Counted from the stretch's first letter, positions 42,551 to 50,655 are shown. The stretch: DNA of 64,000 nt from Tenacibaculum sp. MAR_2009_124 (GCF_900105455.1 NZ_FNSF01000006.1:28727-92726); one strand, 5' to 3'. The notes: generated by a model not told the origin, from the sequence alone. Numbers and translations: made by a program.

Positions 42551-42660
42551 GATCACTTAAAGTAGATAAAGCGACTACTTAAAAAACGCTTTAATACGTT
42601 CTTTTAAATCATTTATTCCTATCTGTATGTAGTTGGCATTAAAACGGTATCGAACCGTTT
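42551..42660 (+). repeat. 110-bp direct repeat, second copy (first at 36732-36841)
   Basis: It starts at GATCACTTAAAG right after the core and ends with hairpin AAACGGT-ATCGA-ACCGTTT (42642-42660). The copy at 36732-36841 begins at the same place after a core. Only minor differences (AAGCGC/AACGCT, TTTTTT/ATTCCT). Each copy closes a stretch of the array. Confidence 0.8.
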
Positions 42661-42661
42661 C

Positions 42662-42773
42662 CATTTATTCCAACAGATATTTTATATATAAAGAAAAACT
42701 AGGTAAAAACTTCATTAACTTAAATAAGGATCATATTCCATTTATTATAGAAGATTTAGGTGATGATAATTAA
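42662..42773 (+). pseudogene. 3' fragment of a gene joined to the hairpin
   Basis: One frame stays open from the hairpin to the TAA at 42771-42773 and reads IYSNRYFIYKEKLGKNFINL, NKDHIPFIIEDLGDDN. The sequence looks like the end of a real protein, but no start precedes it. It appears to be a remnant left when the 110-bp repeat replaced the 5' part. Confidence 0.45.
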
Positions 42774-42780
42774 AAAAGCT

Positions 42781-43272
42781 ATGTTTAAGAAAAGAAAAAA
42801 GGCAAATAAAATTAGAAAAGATTTCTTGATACTAATTTTCATAATAAGTAGTACAATGTGTTTGGCTCAACTGAAAGGAAAGGTTGTCAGAGTAAAGGAC
42901 GGTGATACAATTGTTATTTTAGATAAAGATAATGTTCAGCATACTATAAGAGTAGCTGATATTGATTGTCCAGAGTACAAACAACCGTTTTCAAAAAAAG
43001 CAAAACAATATGTTTCAGATCAGATCTATTTATATGAAGTAGAAATAAAAGAAAAGACTATTGATAGGTATGGTAGAATTGTAGCTTATGTGTTATATCG
43101 GGGTAAAAATCTTTCTGAAGAACTTTTAAAAAAAGGCTTAGCTTGGCACTATGTTAAATATTCAGATTCTGACAATTTTCAAGAGCTTGAGGATCATGCT
43201 AAAACTTTAAAAATAGGCTTATGGTCTATCTCAAATCCTACAGCTCCTTGGGATTGGCGTAAACGACGTTGA
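42781..43272 (+). CDS. Secreted thermonuclease-family (SNase-like) nuclease
   Basis: 163 residues from the ATG at 42781: a basic n-region, a signal peptide ending STMCLAQ (residue 30), then the SNase fold with VKDGDTIVIL (Asp40, Asp42), RVADIDCPEYKQPF (Arg57, Glu65) and DRYGR (Arg99), the catalytic arginine-glutamate-arginine set. Such nucleases are often carried on conjugative plasmids. Upstream in-frame starts at 42760 (GTG) and 42763 (ATG) would lengthen the basic part and overlap the fragment at 42662-42773. Confidence 0.85.
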   Translation: MFKKRKKANKIRKDFLILIFIISSTMCLAQLKGKVVRVKDGDTIVILDKDNVQHTIRVADIDCPEYKQPFSKKAKQYVSDQIYLYEVEIKEKTIDRYGRIVAYVLYRGKNLSEELLKKGLAWHYVKYSDSDNFQELEDHAKTLKIGLWSISNPTAPWDWRKRR

Positions 43273-43287
43273 TTCTTCCAATATTCC

Positions 43288-43430
43288 CTTCCCTAGCCAT
43301 AAAAAACATATTTATTTTAAAAAAAAAGACCTGTTAGTGCTAATGAATTGCGCTAATATTTGAGGTAACTGCCAAGGATGGCCTTAACGATGATTTAGTA
43401 AAAATGAATAAGATAACAGGTCTTGTTTTT
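43288..43430 (+). ncRNA. Long-range stem element, possible structured RNA
   Basis: AAAAGACCTGTTA (43324-43336) pairs with TAACAGGTCTT (43414-43424), with A-rich sequence before and TTTTTT after, enclosing about 77 nt. About 25 nt upstream is TTCCCTAGCCATAAAAA. A second site with the same preceding motif and long stem exists at 55487-55638. Confidence 0.4.
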
Positions 43431-43567
43431 TATAGAATACTTCATTTATATCTAAAGTCTCAATACCAAAATTAAAAACCCGATTATAAGTTGATTAAAA
43501 TCCATAGTGTGAATTTTCTCCCATTTTTGGATTGAGGCGACTTCGGGTTAATTAAATTTAATAAAAA

Positions 43568-43604
43568 AAATATCTGTTTTAACAGATATTTGGTATAATA
43601 TTTG
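43568..43604 (+). promoter_or_regulatory. Palindromic operator and promoter, second copy
   Basis: A perfect 11-bp palindrome with 2-nt spacer whose core is ATCTGTT-N2-AACAGAT (43568-43591), with TTTG at 43601-43604. Spacing is the same as in the copy at 27377. It lies upstream of gene 43639 and its operon. Confidence 0.6.
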
Positions 43605-43638
43605 TGTATTTTTAATTGAAAAACAAAGTCAATTAATT

Positions 43639-43929
43639 ATGAACCAAACAGTAGAAACTACCAAAACTTTAAAAGATTACCAAGTAATTTTAGATGACAT
43701 CTATCCTCACAATCCGATATTCAATTTAATAGAAATTGACAACAATATTGTTTTTGAAGTTATTAGTGATAAAATGAATATCAAGCAAACAAATATTTTA
43801 TTTAAGAAGGAAAAGGAGTTAACTATTTTGACCTGTAATAAAAAGATTGGGTATTACAAAGTCCTTGCTAATAAAACAGTATTGGAAAGAAAAAAACTTG
43901 ACATTATAATTCAGCATCAAAGAAACTAG
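43639..43929 (+). CDS. First gene of the post-array operon, unknown
   Basis: 96 residues (MNQTVETTKTLKDYQVILDDI), strand-rich with lysine-rich ends. About 35 nt after the operator-promoter at 43568-43604, so it is probably regulated by the same factor. Followed after 8 nt by the next gene. Not recognised. Confidence 0.55.
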   Translation: MNQTVETTKTLKDYQVILDDIYPHNPIFNLIEIDNNIVFEVISDKMNIKQTNILFKKEKELTILTCNKKIGYYKVLANKTVLERKKLDIIIQHQRN

Positions 43930-43937
43930 ATAACATT

Positions 43938-44480
43938 ATGAAAAATAAGCGCTTAAGAATAGAAGATTTAGAATTATCTCAGAGTAAAATTCCTGAAAAT
44001 TTCTATTTAGAAATAGAGTTAGAAGATTTAGGGCAGGATTTTCTTAAGCTACAATTAGATAAAGAGGGAAGGGTTGTCGGAGCGCAACCTTTTTACTCAA
44101 TCTTTTGTAGCAATTTAAGAATTGACATTACCTCTATACGTTTTAACTGGTACCCGAGTTTTGAAAGGAGCAATCATAAAGGTCAGTTAAAGTATAAGGT
44201 TCTGAATTACTCTTTTTTACTACCTAAACAGAATGACTTTTTATACAATAAAAAATCGGCGTTTATCGGCAGTTTTGAAAGATTTGAGGATGTAGGTATT
44301 TGTAAGGATTCAAAACTGAATTTAGACATTAACGATACCAATGCTGTATTAGATTTTTGTGTAGATGAAGCTACGTCATGGTTTGACGGTATGGAAGACC
44401 ATACGGTTGAGAATCGTTTATTATTCTCGAAATTACTACTTGATAGGCTTTACAAGAAATACACTCAAAACGATTTATAA
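43938..44480 (+). CDS. Hypothetical protein
   Basis: 180 residues (MKNKRLRIEDLELSQSKIPE, then NFYLEIELEDLGQDFLKLQ). Mixed alpha/beta, with WYPSFERSNHKGQLKYK and a C-terminal helix. No motif identified. It is in the operator-controlled operon 43639-46874. Confidence 0.55.
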   Translation: MKNKRLRIEDLELSQSKIPENFYLEIELEDLGQDFLKLQLDKEGRVVGAQPFYSIFCSNLRIDITSIRFNWYPSFERSNHKGQLKYKVLNYSFLLPKQNDFLYNKKSAFIGSFERFEDVGICKDSKLNLDINDTNAVLDFCVDEATSWFDGMEDHTVENRLLFSKLLLDRLYKKYTQNDL

Positions 44481-44490
44481 ACTAACCAAC

Positions 44491-44745
44491 ATGCAGAAAG
44501 ATCAAAAATTTTCATTCTCCTGGTATACTGCGGAGGATTTAATCGATACGCTTCCTGAGAATCGACCATTATACAAAGATAGTGGCTTATGGGAGATTCG
44601 AACTCATGACATGGACACGATCATCTTGCAACAAGATTCCGGTGAGACCCTTTGTGGATTTATTATCAGATATTTAAAAAGTCTAGATCAGAATGATTTA
44701 GACGGTGTTCTTTGGAATTTATTAGGCAGAGATATTGCTGGTTAA
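44491..44745 (+). CDS. Small hypothetical protein
   Basis: 84 residues from the ATG at 44491 (MQKDQKFSFSWYTAEDLIDT). It contains DTIILQQDSGETLCGFIIRYL. A longer frame from 44365 overlaps the previous gene, so the short start is preferred. Not recognised. Confidence 0.6.
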   Translation: MQKDQKFSFSWYTAEDLIDTLPENRPLYKDSGLWEIRTHDMDTIILQQDSGETLCGFIIRYLKSLDQNDLDGVLWNLLGRDIAG

Positions 44746-44756
44746 AACATTGATAT

Positions 44757-45236
44757 ATGTACTATAAGACAAAATACGAGCAAGAGTTAAACAACCCTTG
44801 CTTTCTTTATTCTTTAGCTAGTTACAAAGATGTTAATATTTATCCTTTAGCAGAATTTTGGTGGAATCAAAAGCCTTATTTATATTGTGGCTCAGAATCG
44901 GGACCTGATGGTAATTTCATTGAGTACTATGACTTTGAACAAGGAAAAGAAATAAGAATAAACATCAACAATCCGAAAGATTCGGATTTGGACTTTTCCA
45001 AAGAAGAAATAAGTTGTTTTTGGTTTTATGGGCAATGGCCTTCAGTATATTTAAATACATTGAAAGTGTATAAGTTTAGATCAAAGAAAGAAGCTAAGAG
45101 TTATGGCTGTAATGCCAAAACGGAGCTTTTACTTATTCAACAGTACAATGATGAGTGGGCTTTATTTCGAATCGCTAATGAAAACTACGAGACAATTTTT
45201 TTACCTGAATTATATCAAGTATTAAAATTATTATGA
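44757..45236 (+). CDS. Hypothetical protein
   Basis: 159 residues, aromatic-rich (WWNQKPYLYCGSESGPDGNF, CFWFYGQWPSVYL). Mixed fold. It resembles small immunity-type or SUKH-like proteins by composition only. Lies in the operon; not recognised. Confidence 0.55.
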   Translation: MYYKTKYEQELNNPCFLYSLASYKDVNIYPLAEFWWNQKPYLYCGSESGPDGNFIEYYDFEQGKEIRININNPKDSDLDFSKEEISCFWFYGQWPSVYLNTLKVYKFRSKKEAKSYGCNAKTELLLIQQYNDEWALFRIANENYETIFLPELYQVLKLL

Positions 45237-45256
45237 TAATGTATTAAAAATTGATT

Positions 45257-45388
45257 ATGCCAGTAAAATTCAAACCTGAGAACTTAATTGAGAATATTCA
45301 ATACAATACCTGGACTAAAGATTTCGAAAAAGCATTGACCTCTCCAAACACTCCTATTAATATCATTGCAAAAAAATTCACGGAATAA
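45257..45388 (+). CDS. Very small protein (43 residues), unknown
   Basis: A short frame MPVKFKPENLIENIQYNTWT, ending IIAKKFTE. The stop TAA is directly followed by the ATG of the next gene, and it follows the previous gene by 20 nt, which supports translation as part of the operon. Confidence 0.5.
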   Translation: MPVKFKPENLIENIQYNTWTKDFEKALTSPNTPINIIAKKFTE

Positions 45389-45856
45389 ATGAAGATCCTT
45401 TTTCGATTACTAAACAAGCCTATATTTTATATACTACTAATTGTATTCCTTTTTTTTATAACTAGCTTTTTTCCTTCATCCAATCGTTGGTCAACAGGGC
45501 ATTATCTATTGATAACTATACAAAAAAAAGACACTATTGCTTATGCTTTACATGGGAAGAATATTAATTCTACACGGTACTCAGAGTATTATAGCCTGAA
45601 GGATAGTATTGAAATAAAAAAATCTTCTATTATCGAGCAATATCATTCTGAAGCTTTGATAGGAAAAGGATGGACCGACTGTGATTTCATGCCATCATAT
45701 GCATACAATTATTGTTTGTATCAGAAACGTTTAAAAGATCGCTTTATAGTCATAGAAGATAACGGCTTATCTATTGGGCTTGACTGTAATGAAAACTATC
45801 CTTATTATGAAAAGTTATATGGTTCGAATTGTGATAATGATAGAGATAATCCATGA
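45389..45856 (+). CDS. Hypothetical membrane-anchored or secreted protein
   Basis: 155 residues with an N-terminal hydrophobic segment (residues 11-29, PIFYILLIVFLFFITSFF) and a mature part with four cysteines (CDFMP, YNYCLY, LDCNEN, SNCDND). The start abuts the preceding stop; the end overlaps the next start by 4 nt (ATGA). It could be an extracytoplasmic protein. Not recognised. Confidence 0.55.
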   Translation: MKILFRLLNKPIFYILLIVFLFFITSFFPSSNRWSTGHYLLITIQKKDTIAYALHGKNINSTRYSEYYSLKDSIEIKKSSIIEQYHSEALIGKGWTDCDFMPSYAYNYCLYQKRLKDRFIVIEDNGLSIGLDCNENYPYYEKLYGSNCDNDRDNP

Positions 45857-46218
45857 TAAGAGAATATAACCGATGTTTAATTGTAAAAAAGTTATGGTTA
45901 GATAAAATACTGGACCAGGGAAAAATTTGGGAAATGCGTAGTAGACCAACCAAGATAAGGGGAAGAATTGGCTTGATTGAATCGGGTAGTGGTTTGATTG
46001 TTGGTGAAGTGGATTTGGAAGGGTGTTCTTCTGAGCCAATAGAAAAGAATGCTAAGTATATTAAATATCATTATATCGAGGATCTAGAATTATTAGATAC
46101 CTGGAGCTGGGCTTGGTATTTAAAAAATGCCAGACGTTATAAGACTCCGATTCCCTATAATCATCCAAAAGGAGCTGTAATATGGGTAAAACTTAAAAAA
46201 AACAAATACGATTTATGA
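45853..46218 (+). CDS. ASCH-domain (PUA-like) protein
   Basis: 121 residues. The core WLDKILDQGKIWEMRSRPTK has the Lys24-Glu27-Arg29 pattern and is followed by GRIGLIESGSGLIVGEV, the ASCH/PUA-like signature. Such domains bind RNA or modified nucleosides; in accessory operons they may process modified bases. The ATG overlaps the previous stop and its own stop overlaps the next start, so the operon is tightly coupled. Confidence 0.7.
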   Translation: MIREYNRCLIVKKLWLDKILDQGKIWEMRSRPTKIRGRIGLIESGSGLIVGEVDLEGCSSEPIEKNAKYIKYHYIEDLELLDTWSWAWYLKNARRYKTPIPYNHPKGAVIWVKLKKNKYDL

Positions 46219-46874
46219 ATTTAGCGGATATATTGAATACTATTAATAAAGAAGGAATTAACAGAAATACGTTAGATAAATTTCTATCTGTAGGAGAAGA
46301 AATCTTAGCTTCTGCCGCCAAAAAAGCGCGTATAAAAGATAGTTTTACTGCCACATTATCCTATACATCACATACGTTGGATTTAAAATATAAATCGACC
46401 AAAACCAATAGTTTTTATCATCTGATGTATGATTCTTATACGAGAGAACTTATTTTCGAAACCTATATTGAATCTTGGGAAAATATTAAAAACATAAAGG
46501 ATACCTTTTGGGTAGAGTTTCTAAGTTCTTCAGACACTCTTGATTTTGATTTTTTTAATTGTTATCCTTTAACCTACGATAAAAAAGCAACACCAGAATT
46601 TGCTGCTAATTTCAAGAGTATTAATTTCAGGATCATGATGTACTACATCAACGCCATGTTGGTAGCTTCAAAGGAGAGAGATAACATCATGTTTGGTGGA
46701 CTGGAAAAAATATGGACCGGTAAAACAACTATTCCAACGATTATAAGTGAATTGAATGAATGTTTCCGTGTGTTTTACCGATTGAATTATTTACTTTTCA
46801 AAGCGGAAAAAGTTCGAAAAATCAACAAGCAAACCAGAAAATTAAAGTCCAATAAAAAAACAAACGATGTATAA
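46215..46874 (+). CDS. Hypothetical protein
   Basis: 219 residues (MNLADILNTINKEGINRNTL, then LDLKYKSTKTNSFYHLMYDS). Mixed alpha/beta, with a long C-terminal helix (FYRLNYLLFKAEKVRKINKQ). The 5' end overlaps the ASCH gene by 4 nt. Family not recognised; coupling suggests a joint role with ASCH. Confidence 0.55.
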   Translation: MNLADILNTINKEGINRNTLDKFLSVGEEILASAAKKARIKDSFTATLSYTSHTLDLKYKSTKTNSFYHLMYDSYTRELIFETYIESWENIKNIKDTFWVEFLSSSDTLDFDFFNCYPLTYDKKATPEFAANFKSINFRIMMYYINAMLVASKERDNIMFGGLEKIWTGKTTIPTIISELNECFRVFYRLNYLLFKAEKVRKINKQTRKLKSNKKTNDV

Positions 46875-47013
46875 AGTATATATGATAGCTACTGGAGAAC
46901 CTTTTGAAAATAATTTTGGAGAATTATTAATAGATAGAGAGCATTATTTCACTCTGCACAGCTCATCTAAAGAGTTTGATAAGGCTAATTTTTTTTATAA
47001 AAAACATATATAA
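46867..47013 (+). CDS. Small protein (48 residues), unknown
   Basis: A short frame MYKVYMIATGEPFENNFGEL with a C-terminal KANFFYKKHI. The start overlaps the end of the previous gene (GATGTATAA). It is the last gene before the origin region. Coding status rests on the tight overlap only. Confidence 0.4.
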   Translation: MYKVYMIATGEPFENNFGELLIDREHYFTLHSSSKEFDKANFFYKKHI

Positions 47014-47221
47014 ACAAAAAAAGTGTTTTAAGCTTGTTTTAGCCACTTTATTCAAAAGTACATATGTGTATGTTAATTTTACATAAAACACTCTTATTTA
47101 TCAAATTTGGAGGCTCATTTTTCTTTTAATCTAAATAAATAGTTTAAAAAAAACGCCAGTTTAATAAAAGTTTATTTTAGGCATAGTATAGATAAAATCT
47201 ATTTTAAAAAAAGGTGCAAGA

Positions 47222-47800
47222 TTTCTACAGCGTCTTTTTAATGACAATACGGCATAAAATTTCTTTCATTTCCCTAACCATCTTTTATTATTGCTAAATA
47301 ATAATGATATTTGTCGAAAAAGGTAAAGTTCTTTAAGACTTTATCTTTTGAGTCCTTATTATCTTTATTTATTATATTAAATAATTAATACATGGCTTTA
47401 TTTCTACATCGTTAAACATAAAGACTTGATTAACAGGTTTTTAATTTTATGTCTAGGGAAGGGAAGAGCAACATTTCTACAGCGTAAGTATTAAAAAGGG
47501 TTATTTTTCTACACTGTAAACTCAAAAAGAGCAACATTTCTACAGCGTAAGTATTAAAGAGGGTTATTTTTCTACATCGAAAAACTCAAAAAGAGCAACA
47601 TTTCTACAGCGTAAATCCTGAAAGTGCAGCTTTTCTACAATGAAAAGCATAAAAAGGTGCAAGATTTCTACAACGTAAGGAAAATTAAGGCTAAAATCGA
47701 GCTTGGTCTACCTAATTATAAAAACTTAAAGGTGCAAGATTTCTACAGTGAAGAATTATAAATTGAACTAACGAAAAATGGGGTGATTTTTCTACATCGT
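47222..47800. repeat. Iteron origin of replication
   Basis: Eleven copies of a 12-bp iteron TTTCTACANCGT and variants, all in one orientation: 47222, 47401, 47474, 47506, 47537, 47569, 47601, 47632, 47665, 47740 and 47789. Seven of them (47474-47665) are spaced 31-33 bp, three helical turns. In this block GAGCAACA- and GGGTTAT-prefixed copies alternate, forming a 63-bp higher-order repeat. An AT-rich stretch follows (47800-47930). The initiator gene is 230 bp away. This is typical of iteron plasmids. Confidence 0.88.
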
Positions 47801-47984
47801 TATTAATAGAATTCAATTAAAAAATTACATTATCCCTTTTAACCAATTGATAAACAATTTATATTATATTGAAAATGGCAATTTTAATATAAACTTCAAA
47901 TATTACTTTATGGTGCAAAATCTCCGTATGTGAGGTGAAGTGAAATAGATTTAAGTTTTCTACTTCATATACTATAATGAGCAA

Positions 47985-48010
47985 AAAAACACCTTTTAAA
48001 AGGTGTTTTT
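47985..48010 (-). terminator. Bidirectional terminator after the initiator gene
   Basis: A perfect 26-bp palindrome AAAAACACCTTTT/AAAAGGTGTTTTT, 21 nt downstream of the stop at 48032. Confidence 0.85.
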
Positions 48011-48031
48011 AAGTTGTTTTGTATTGCTTCA

Positions 48032-49363
48032 TTAATCGTAATTATAGAATACTTTTTTATTATCAAACATATCTTTGATAGCTTCTTTAATTTCTTTGTA
48101 GTGAAGCTCTTGGTTGGTCATTGGGTTTATTAGTATAAACTCTGATTCTTCGTATCTTAAAAAGCGTCTTTTGTTTTGCATATCACCAAGAAAAACAAAA
48201 TAGTCGTGTGCTTTTTCTTCTAGTTTACTATGTTTTCCTTTAATATCGGCAAAAACAGAAATGTACTTCCCTTTTTTGATATCTAAATCGTTGTATGAAA
48301 ACAGCCATTTTAAGAACTTATTAGTTTTGGTTTCCATATCGCTCTCCAGGCTTAAATAATTCTCATTATAGAATACTGACAGATTTTTAAATAGTTCTGT
48401 TAGGAAAAGATCCTCATAAATTGATTTTTTATTTTCTTTGAGACTTTCTTCACTTGGTTTTATCCAAGAGATTTCTACAACATTATAATATTTTGAATTT
48501 TCACTTTTTCTCCAGTTGAGTTCTAATCCCATAATTTCTTTTTCAACTTTAGGTAAAAAGGTTTTTTTAAACTTCCTATTAATTTTCTTTTTTACATCAG
48601 AGAATGCGTCTTTTTCGTTAGCTTCCAGCCGCTGTGTGCTAATATTAAGTAATTTTGCAAAGTCTACTATTTTATAATAAATAGGCTTAGTATTTCCTGT
48701 ATATTGTTGTACCTGAATTCTGTTAAGGAGATTTAAATACCAATCTTCCAAGCTAGATGATCTAAGTGCTAAAAATGTGGTAATATTAGCATTAAAGAAA
48801 AATTTTCTAAGTGAGAATTCAAACTCTTCAGTAGGTTTATACTGGTAGATAATTTTCTTAGTTTTCCCTACTTTTTTAAACACTAAGTGTAATTCTTTTA
48901 TATAGGCAAAATTGTTAAGGGTTATTCGTTCTTCGTCTCCTGATTTGGATTTATAAGAGCTAATTATATTTTCGTATTTGAGAACAAAAAGGGCATTTTC
49001 TAAATTAGTATTCCAACAGCGGTACTGTGACATATTCCCGTGTTCTTTTTCAAGTCTTAACAACTCTTCTTTAGGAGTTGAACTTACTTTAAAAAAAAGA
49101 GGATCATCATGTTTTTTAAAAAGATCAGTTCTATAGATTTTCATGCGTTTAGCAAAATCTGCTGGATCAATATCTACTAGACCGAAGAGGTTCTTTTGAA
49201 AGTTAAGCGACATATAAATCACTAGACTTTTGATAAGGGCTTCATCTTTCTTGGAGTACTTTCGAAAATCTGTGATATTAAAAGCCAGATTTTTATCAAT
49301 CCTGACATTGTTTTGTGAGAGAATGAGAGACATAGGAATATTATTTTGGTTTGTTTTATCCAT
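48032..49363 (-). CDS. Replication initiator protein (Rep, Rep_3/RepB-like)
   Basis: 443 residues. The N-terminal region (VRIDKNLAFNITDFRKYSKK, DEALIKSLVIYMSLNFQ) and a second domain (YKIVDFAKLLNISTQRLEAN, FSDVKKKINRKFKKTFLP) resemble the paired winged-helix domains of Rep_3/RepA iteron initiators. Position beside the iterons is the strongest evidence. The last 100 residues are basic. No Rep motif is certain by eye. Confidence 0.75.
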   Translation of the reverse strand: MDKTNQNNIPMSLILSQNNVRIDKNLAFNITDFRKYSKKDEALIKSLVIYMSLNFQKNLFGLVDIDPADFAKRMKIYRTDLFKKHDDPLFFKVSSTPKEELLRLEKEHGNMSQYRCWNTNLENALFVLKYENIISSYKSKSGDEERITLNNFAYIKELHLVFKKVGKTKKIIYQYKPTEEFEFSLRKFFFNANITTFLALRSSSLEDWYLNLLNRIQVQQYTGNTKPIYYKIVDFAKLLNISTQRLEANEKDAFSDVKKKINRKFKKTFLPKVEKEIMGLELNWRKSENSKYYNVVEISWIKPSEESLKENKKSIYEDLFLTELFKNLSVFYNENYLSLESDMETKTNKFLKWLFSYNDLDIKKGKYISVFADIKGKHSKLEEKAHDYFVFLGDMQNKRRFLRYEESEFILINPMTNQELHYKEIKEAIKDMFDNKKVFYNYD

Positions 49364-49480
49364 TATTTTAATCTGATAATCAAATAAAATTTGTTTTGAG
49401 AAAAGTTTGACTAAAATACGAATTTCTACTAAAGCTGTTTAGTGAAACCATAAAATTTCGATTAAAACCTCTTTTGCTCT

Positions 49481-49858
49481 TTAAAATAAGCGTTGTTGTT
49501 GTTGATTACGATAGATTTGAATAACTTCTTTTTTACTCCATATAATATCTAAGGTACAATGATCTTCATAGTCGTATTCTTGCATTTGGTTATCCCAAAT
49601 TATTTGATGAAATATGGCGTATTTTATGGTGAGCCCTTTGGAAGAGAAATCGTAGAGCCAATCCAATTCATTAGAGGGGCCTGTTCCTCCCGCGTGACAT
49701 TTGCATAGCTCTTCAATAGATTTTTCATTTACAATTCTATTATGCCATCTACCAAGAGCGGCAAGTACATGTTTCTTGCTTACTAGCATCTGTATCAGCA
49801 CTTCTTTCTCTTTACAAAAGGGAACATGATCGAATCTATGATCGATAGTTACTTTCAT
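49481..49858 (-). CDS. Plasmid hypothetical protein next to the PRTRC block
   Basis: 125 residues. It contains VPFCKEKEVLIQMLVSKKHV and LCKCHAGGTGPSNELDWLYD, the latter with Cys and Gly-rich turn. It is upstream of the initiator gene on the same strand. It may belong to the conserved plasmid block. Not recognised. Confidence 0.55.
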   Translation of the reverse strand: MKVTIDHRFDHVPFCKEKEVLIQMLVSKKHVLAALGRWHNRIVNEKSIEELCKCHAGGTGPSNELDWLYDFSSKGLTIKYAIFHQIIWDNQMQEYDYEDHCTLDIIWSKKEVIQIYRNQQQQRLF

Positions 49859-49860
49859 AA

Positions 49861-50040
49861 TTAAATGGTTTTACGACAATTTGTACAAACACCTCCTACT
49901 TTAAACTCATTCGTTCTTTTATCTTTTGGATTACTACATATACAGTATTTCTCTCTATAGTGTTCCCAAGAGCGAATGTTTCTGTTTAAAAGTCTGTAGT
50001 TTACAAAGAGGTTTATCTTCTCTATAAACTTAAGTATCAT
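49861..50040 (-). CDS. Small zinc-ribbon-like protein (59 residues)
   Basis: A frame read from the ATG at 50040 (MILKFIEKINLFVNYRLLNR) with CICSNP and VCTNCRK, CxC and CxxC pairs suited to a zinc ribbon. The start overlaps the stop of the previous gene (ATGA). It is too short for most gene finders but the overlap and cysteine pattern support it. Confidence 0.55.
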   Translation of the reverse strand: MILKFIEKINLFVNYRLLNRNIRSWEHYREKYCICSNPKDKRTNEFKVGGVCTNCRKTI

Positions 50041-50306
50041 GCTTTGATTTGTTTGTAGAAGAAGTTCATATGAAACAATAGTTCTACAATTCCTAAAAAG
50101 GGAAGGATAAAAAAGATACCTGGAATGAGTATCATCACAATACCTATTACAAAAAAAGGAAGTTTAATCAATCGTTTGATACGCAGGATAAAAAGACCTA
50201 CATAAATAAGCATTGCTGTGAATAAAAAAGGGGGTAATGTTTTCTGTAATTCGAATAAGGTTAACATGTTATGAGATTTTAGAATATTAGTATAAATATA
50301 ATACAA
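50037..50306 (-). CDS. Small membrane protein
   Basis: 89 residues with two or three hydrophobic segments (LFTAMLIYVGLFILRI, LPFFVIGIVMILIPGIFFIL, PFLGIVELLFHM). It overlaps the zinc-ribbon-like gene by 4 nt. Not recognised. Confidence 0.55.
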   Translation of the reverse strand: MYYIYTNILKSHNMLTLFELQKTLPPFLFTAMLIYVGLFILRIKRLIKLPFFVIGIVMILIPGIFFILPFLGIVELLFHMNFFYKQIKA

Positions 50307-50340
50307 TTATCATGCCATTAAAACACTGTTATACAGTCTT

Positions 50341-50655
50341 TTAGTTCAGGGTGTTTAATTCATCAAACTTACTGAAAACCAGTTTGATATAGGCTACTTG
50401 TTCCTCTGTGAGGTAAGCTCTATTTATGATTGGTACTCGTGAGTTGGTTTGCTGCAATAGTCTAAGGTGTGTAAGATATTTCTTTTGCACTTTTTGTAAT
50501 TGATAATTATGGTTATTAATAAGGATCAGGTTGTTTTTCCTCCCCCTAACCACAAAAATCAGGGTTTGGATGGGCAATTGTTCAAAAGGGATATTTACCT
50601 CAAAGAGTTGTCCTGGTTTTAGTTTTCTTGGTAATATTGATTCTAATGTTTCCAT
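50341..50655 (-). CDS. Hypothetical protein of the plasmid backbone
   Basis: 104 residues (METLESILPRKLKPGQLFEV, then IQTLIFVVRGRKNNLILINN). Compact beta-rich domain with a helical end. Not recognised. Confidence 0.55.
   Translation of the reverse strand: METLESILPRKLKPGQLFEVNIPFEQLPIQTLIFVVRGRKNNLILINNHNYQLQKVQKKYLTHLRLLQQTNSRVPIINRAYLTEEQVAYIKLVFSKFDELNTLN

Larger units (their letters stand above)
28538..42562 (+). repeat. Cassette array: about 38 core repeats separating about 35 small genes
   Basis: Consensus TAAACCGATCACTTAAA, preceded by AAGTYYAA. CGAT-equivalent cores are at 28551, 28771, 29094, 29746, 30033, 30312, 30638, 30846, 31209, 31270, 31545, 31942, 32566, 32731, 33005, 33366, 33641, 33877, 34141, 34420, 34477, 34747, 36731, 37781, 38072, 38338, 38480, 38537, 38814, 39473, 39530, 40292, 40571, 40898, 41259, 41543, 41981 and 42550. 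Some have CAAT, TGAT or CGAA. All genes are on one strand. The stop codon often lies in the 5' half of the repeat and, where the core reads CGATG, the start codon lies in it. Duplicated cassettes (33005/40898 and 34141/40292) are equal in length core to core (361 and 279 bp). Confidence 0.9.

Noticed and set aside
28538..42562. Core repeats as a CRISPR array
   Set aside because: Repeats are about 17-25 bp and degenerate, intervals are 57-1,000 bp and contain genes, and no cas gene is present.
43568..43591. LexA/SOS box
   Set aside because: The palindrome is CTGTT-N2-AACAG with six bases between CTG and CAG; the classical E. coli box has ten, so SOS control is not supported.
47474..47676. Regular repeats as a CRISPR array
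   Set aside because: Conserved part is only 12 bp at 31-33 bp spacing, the intervals are themselves repetitive, and it lies beside a Rep gene, so iterons explain it.
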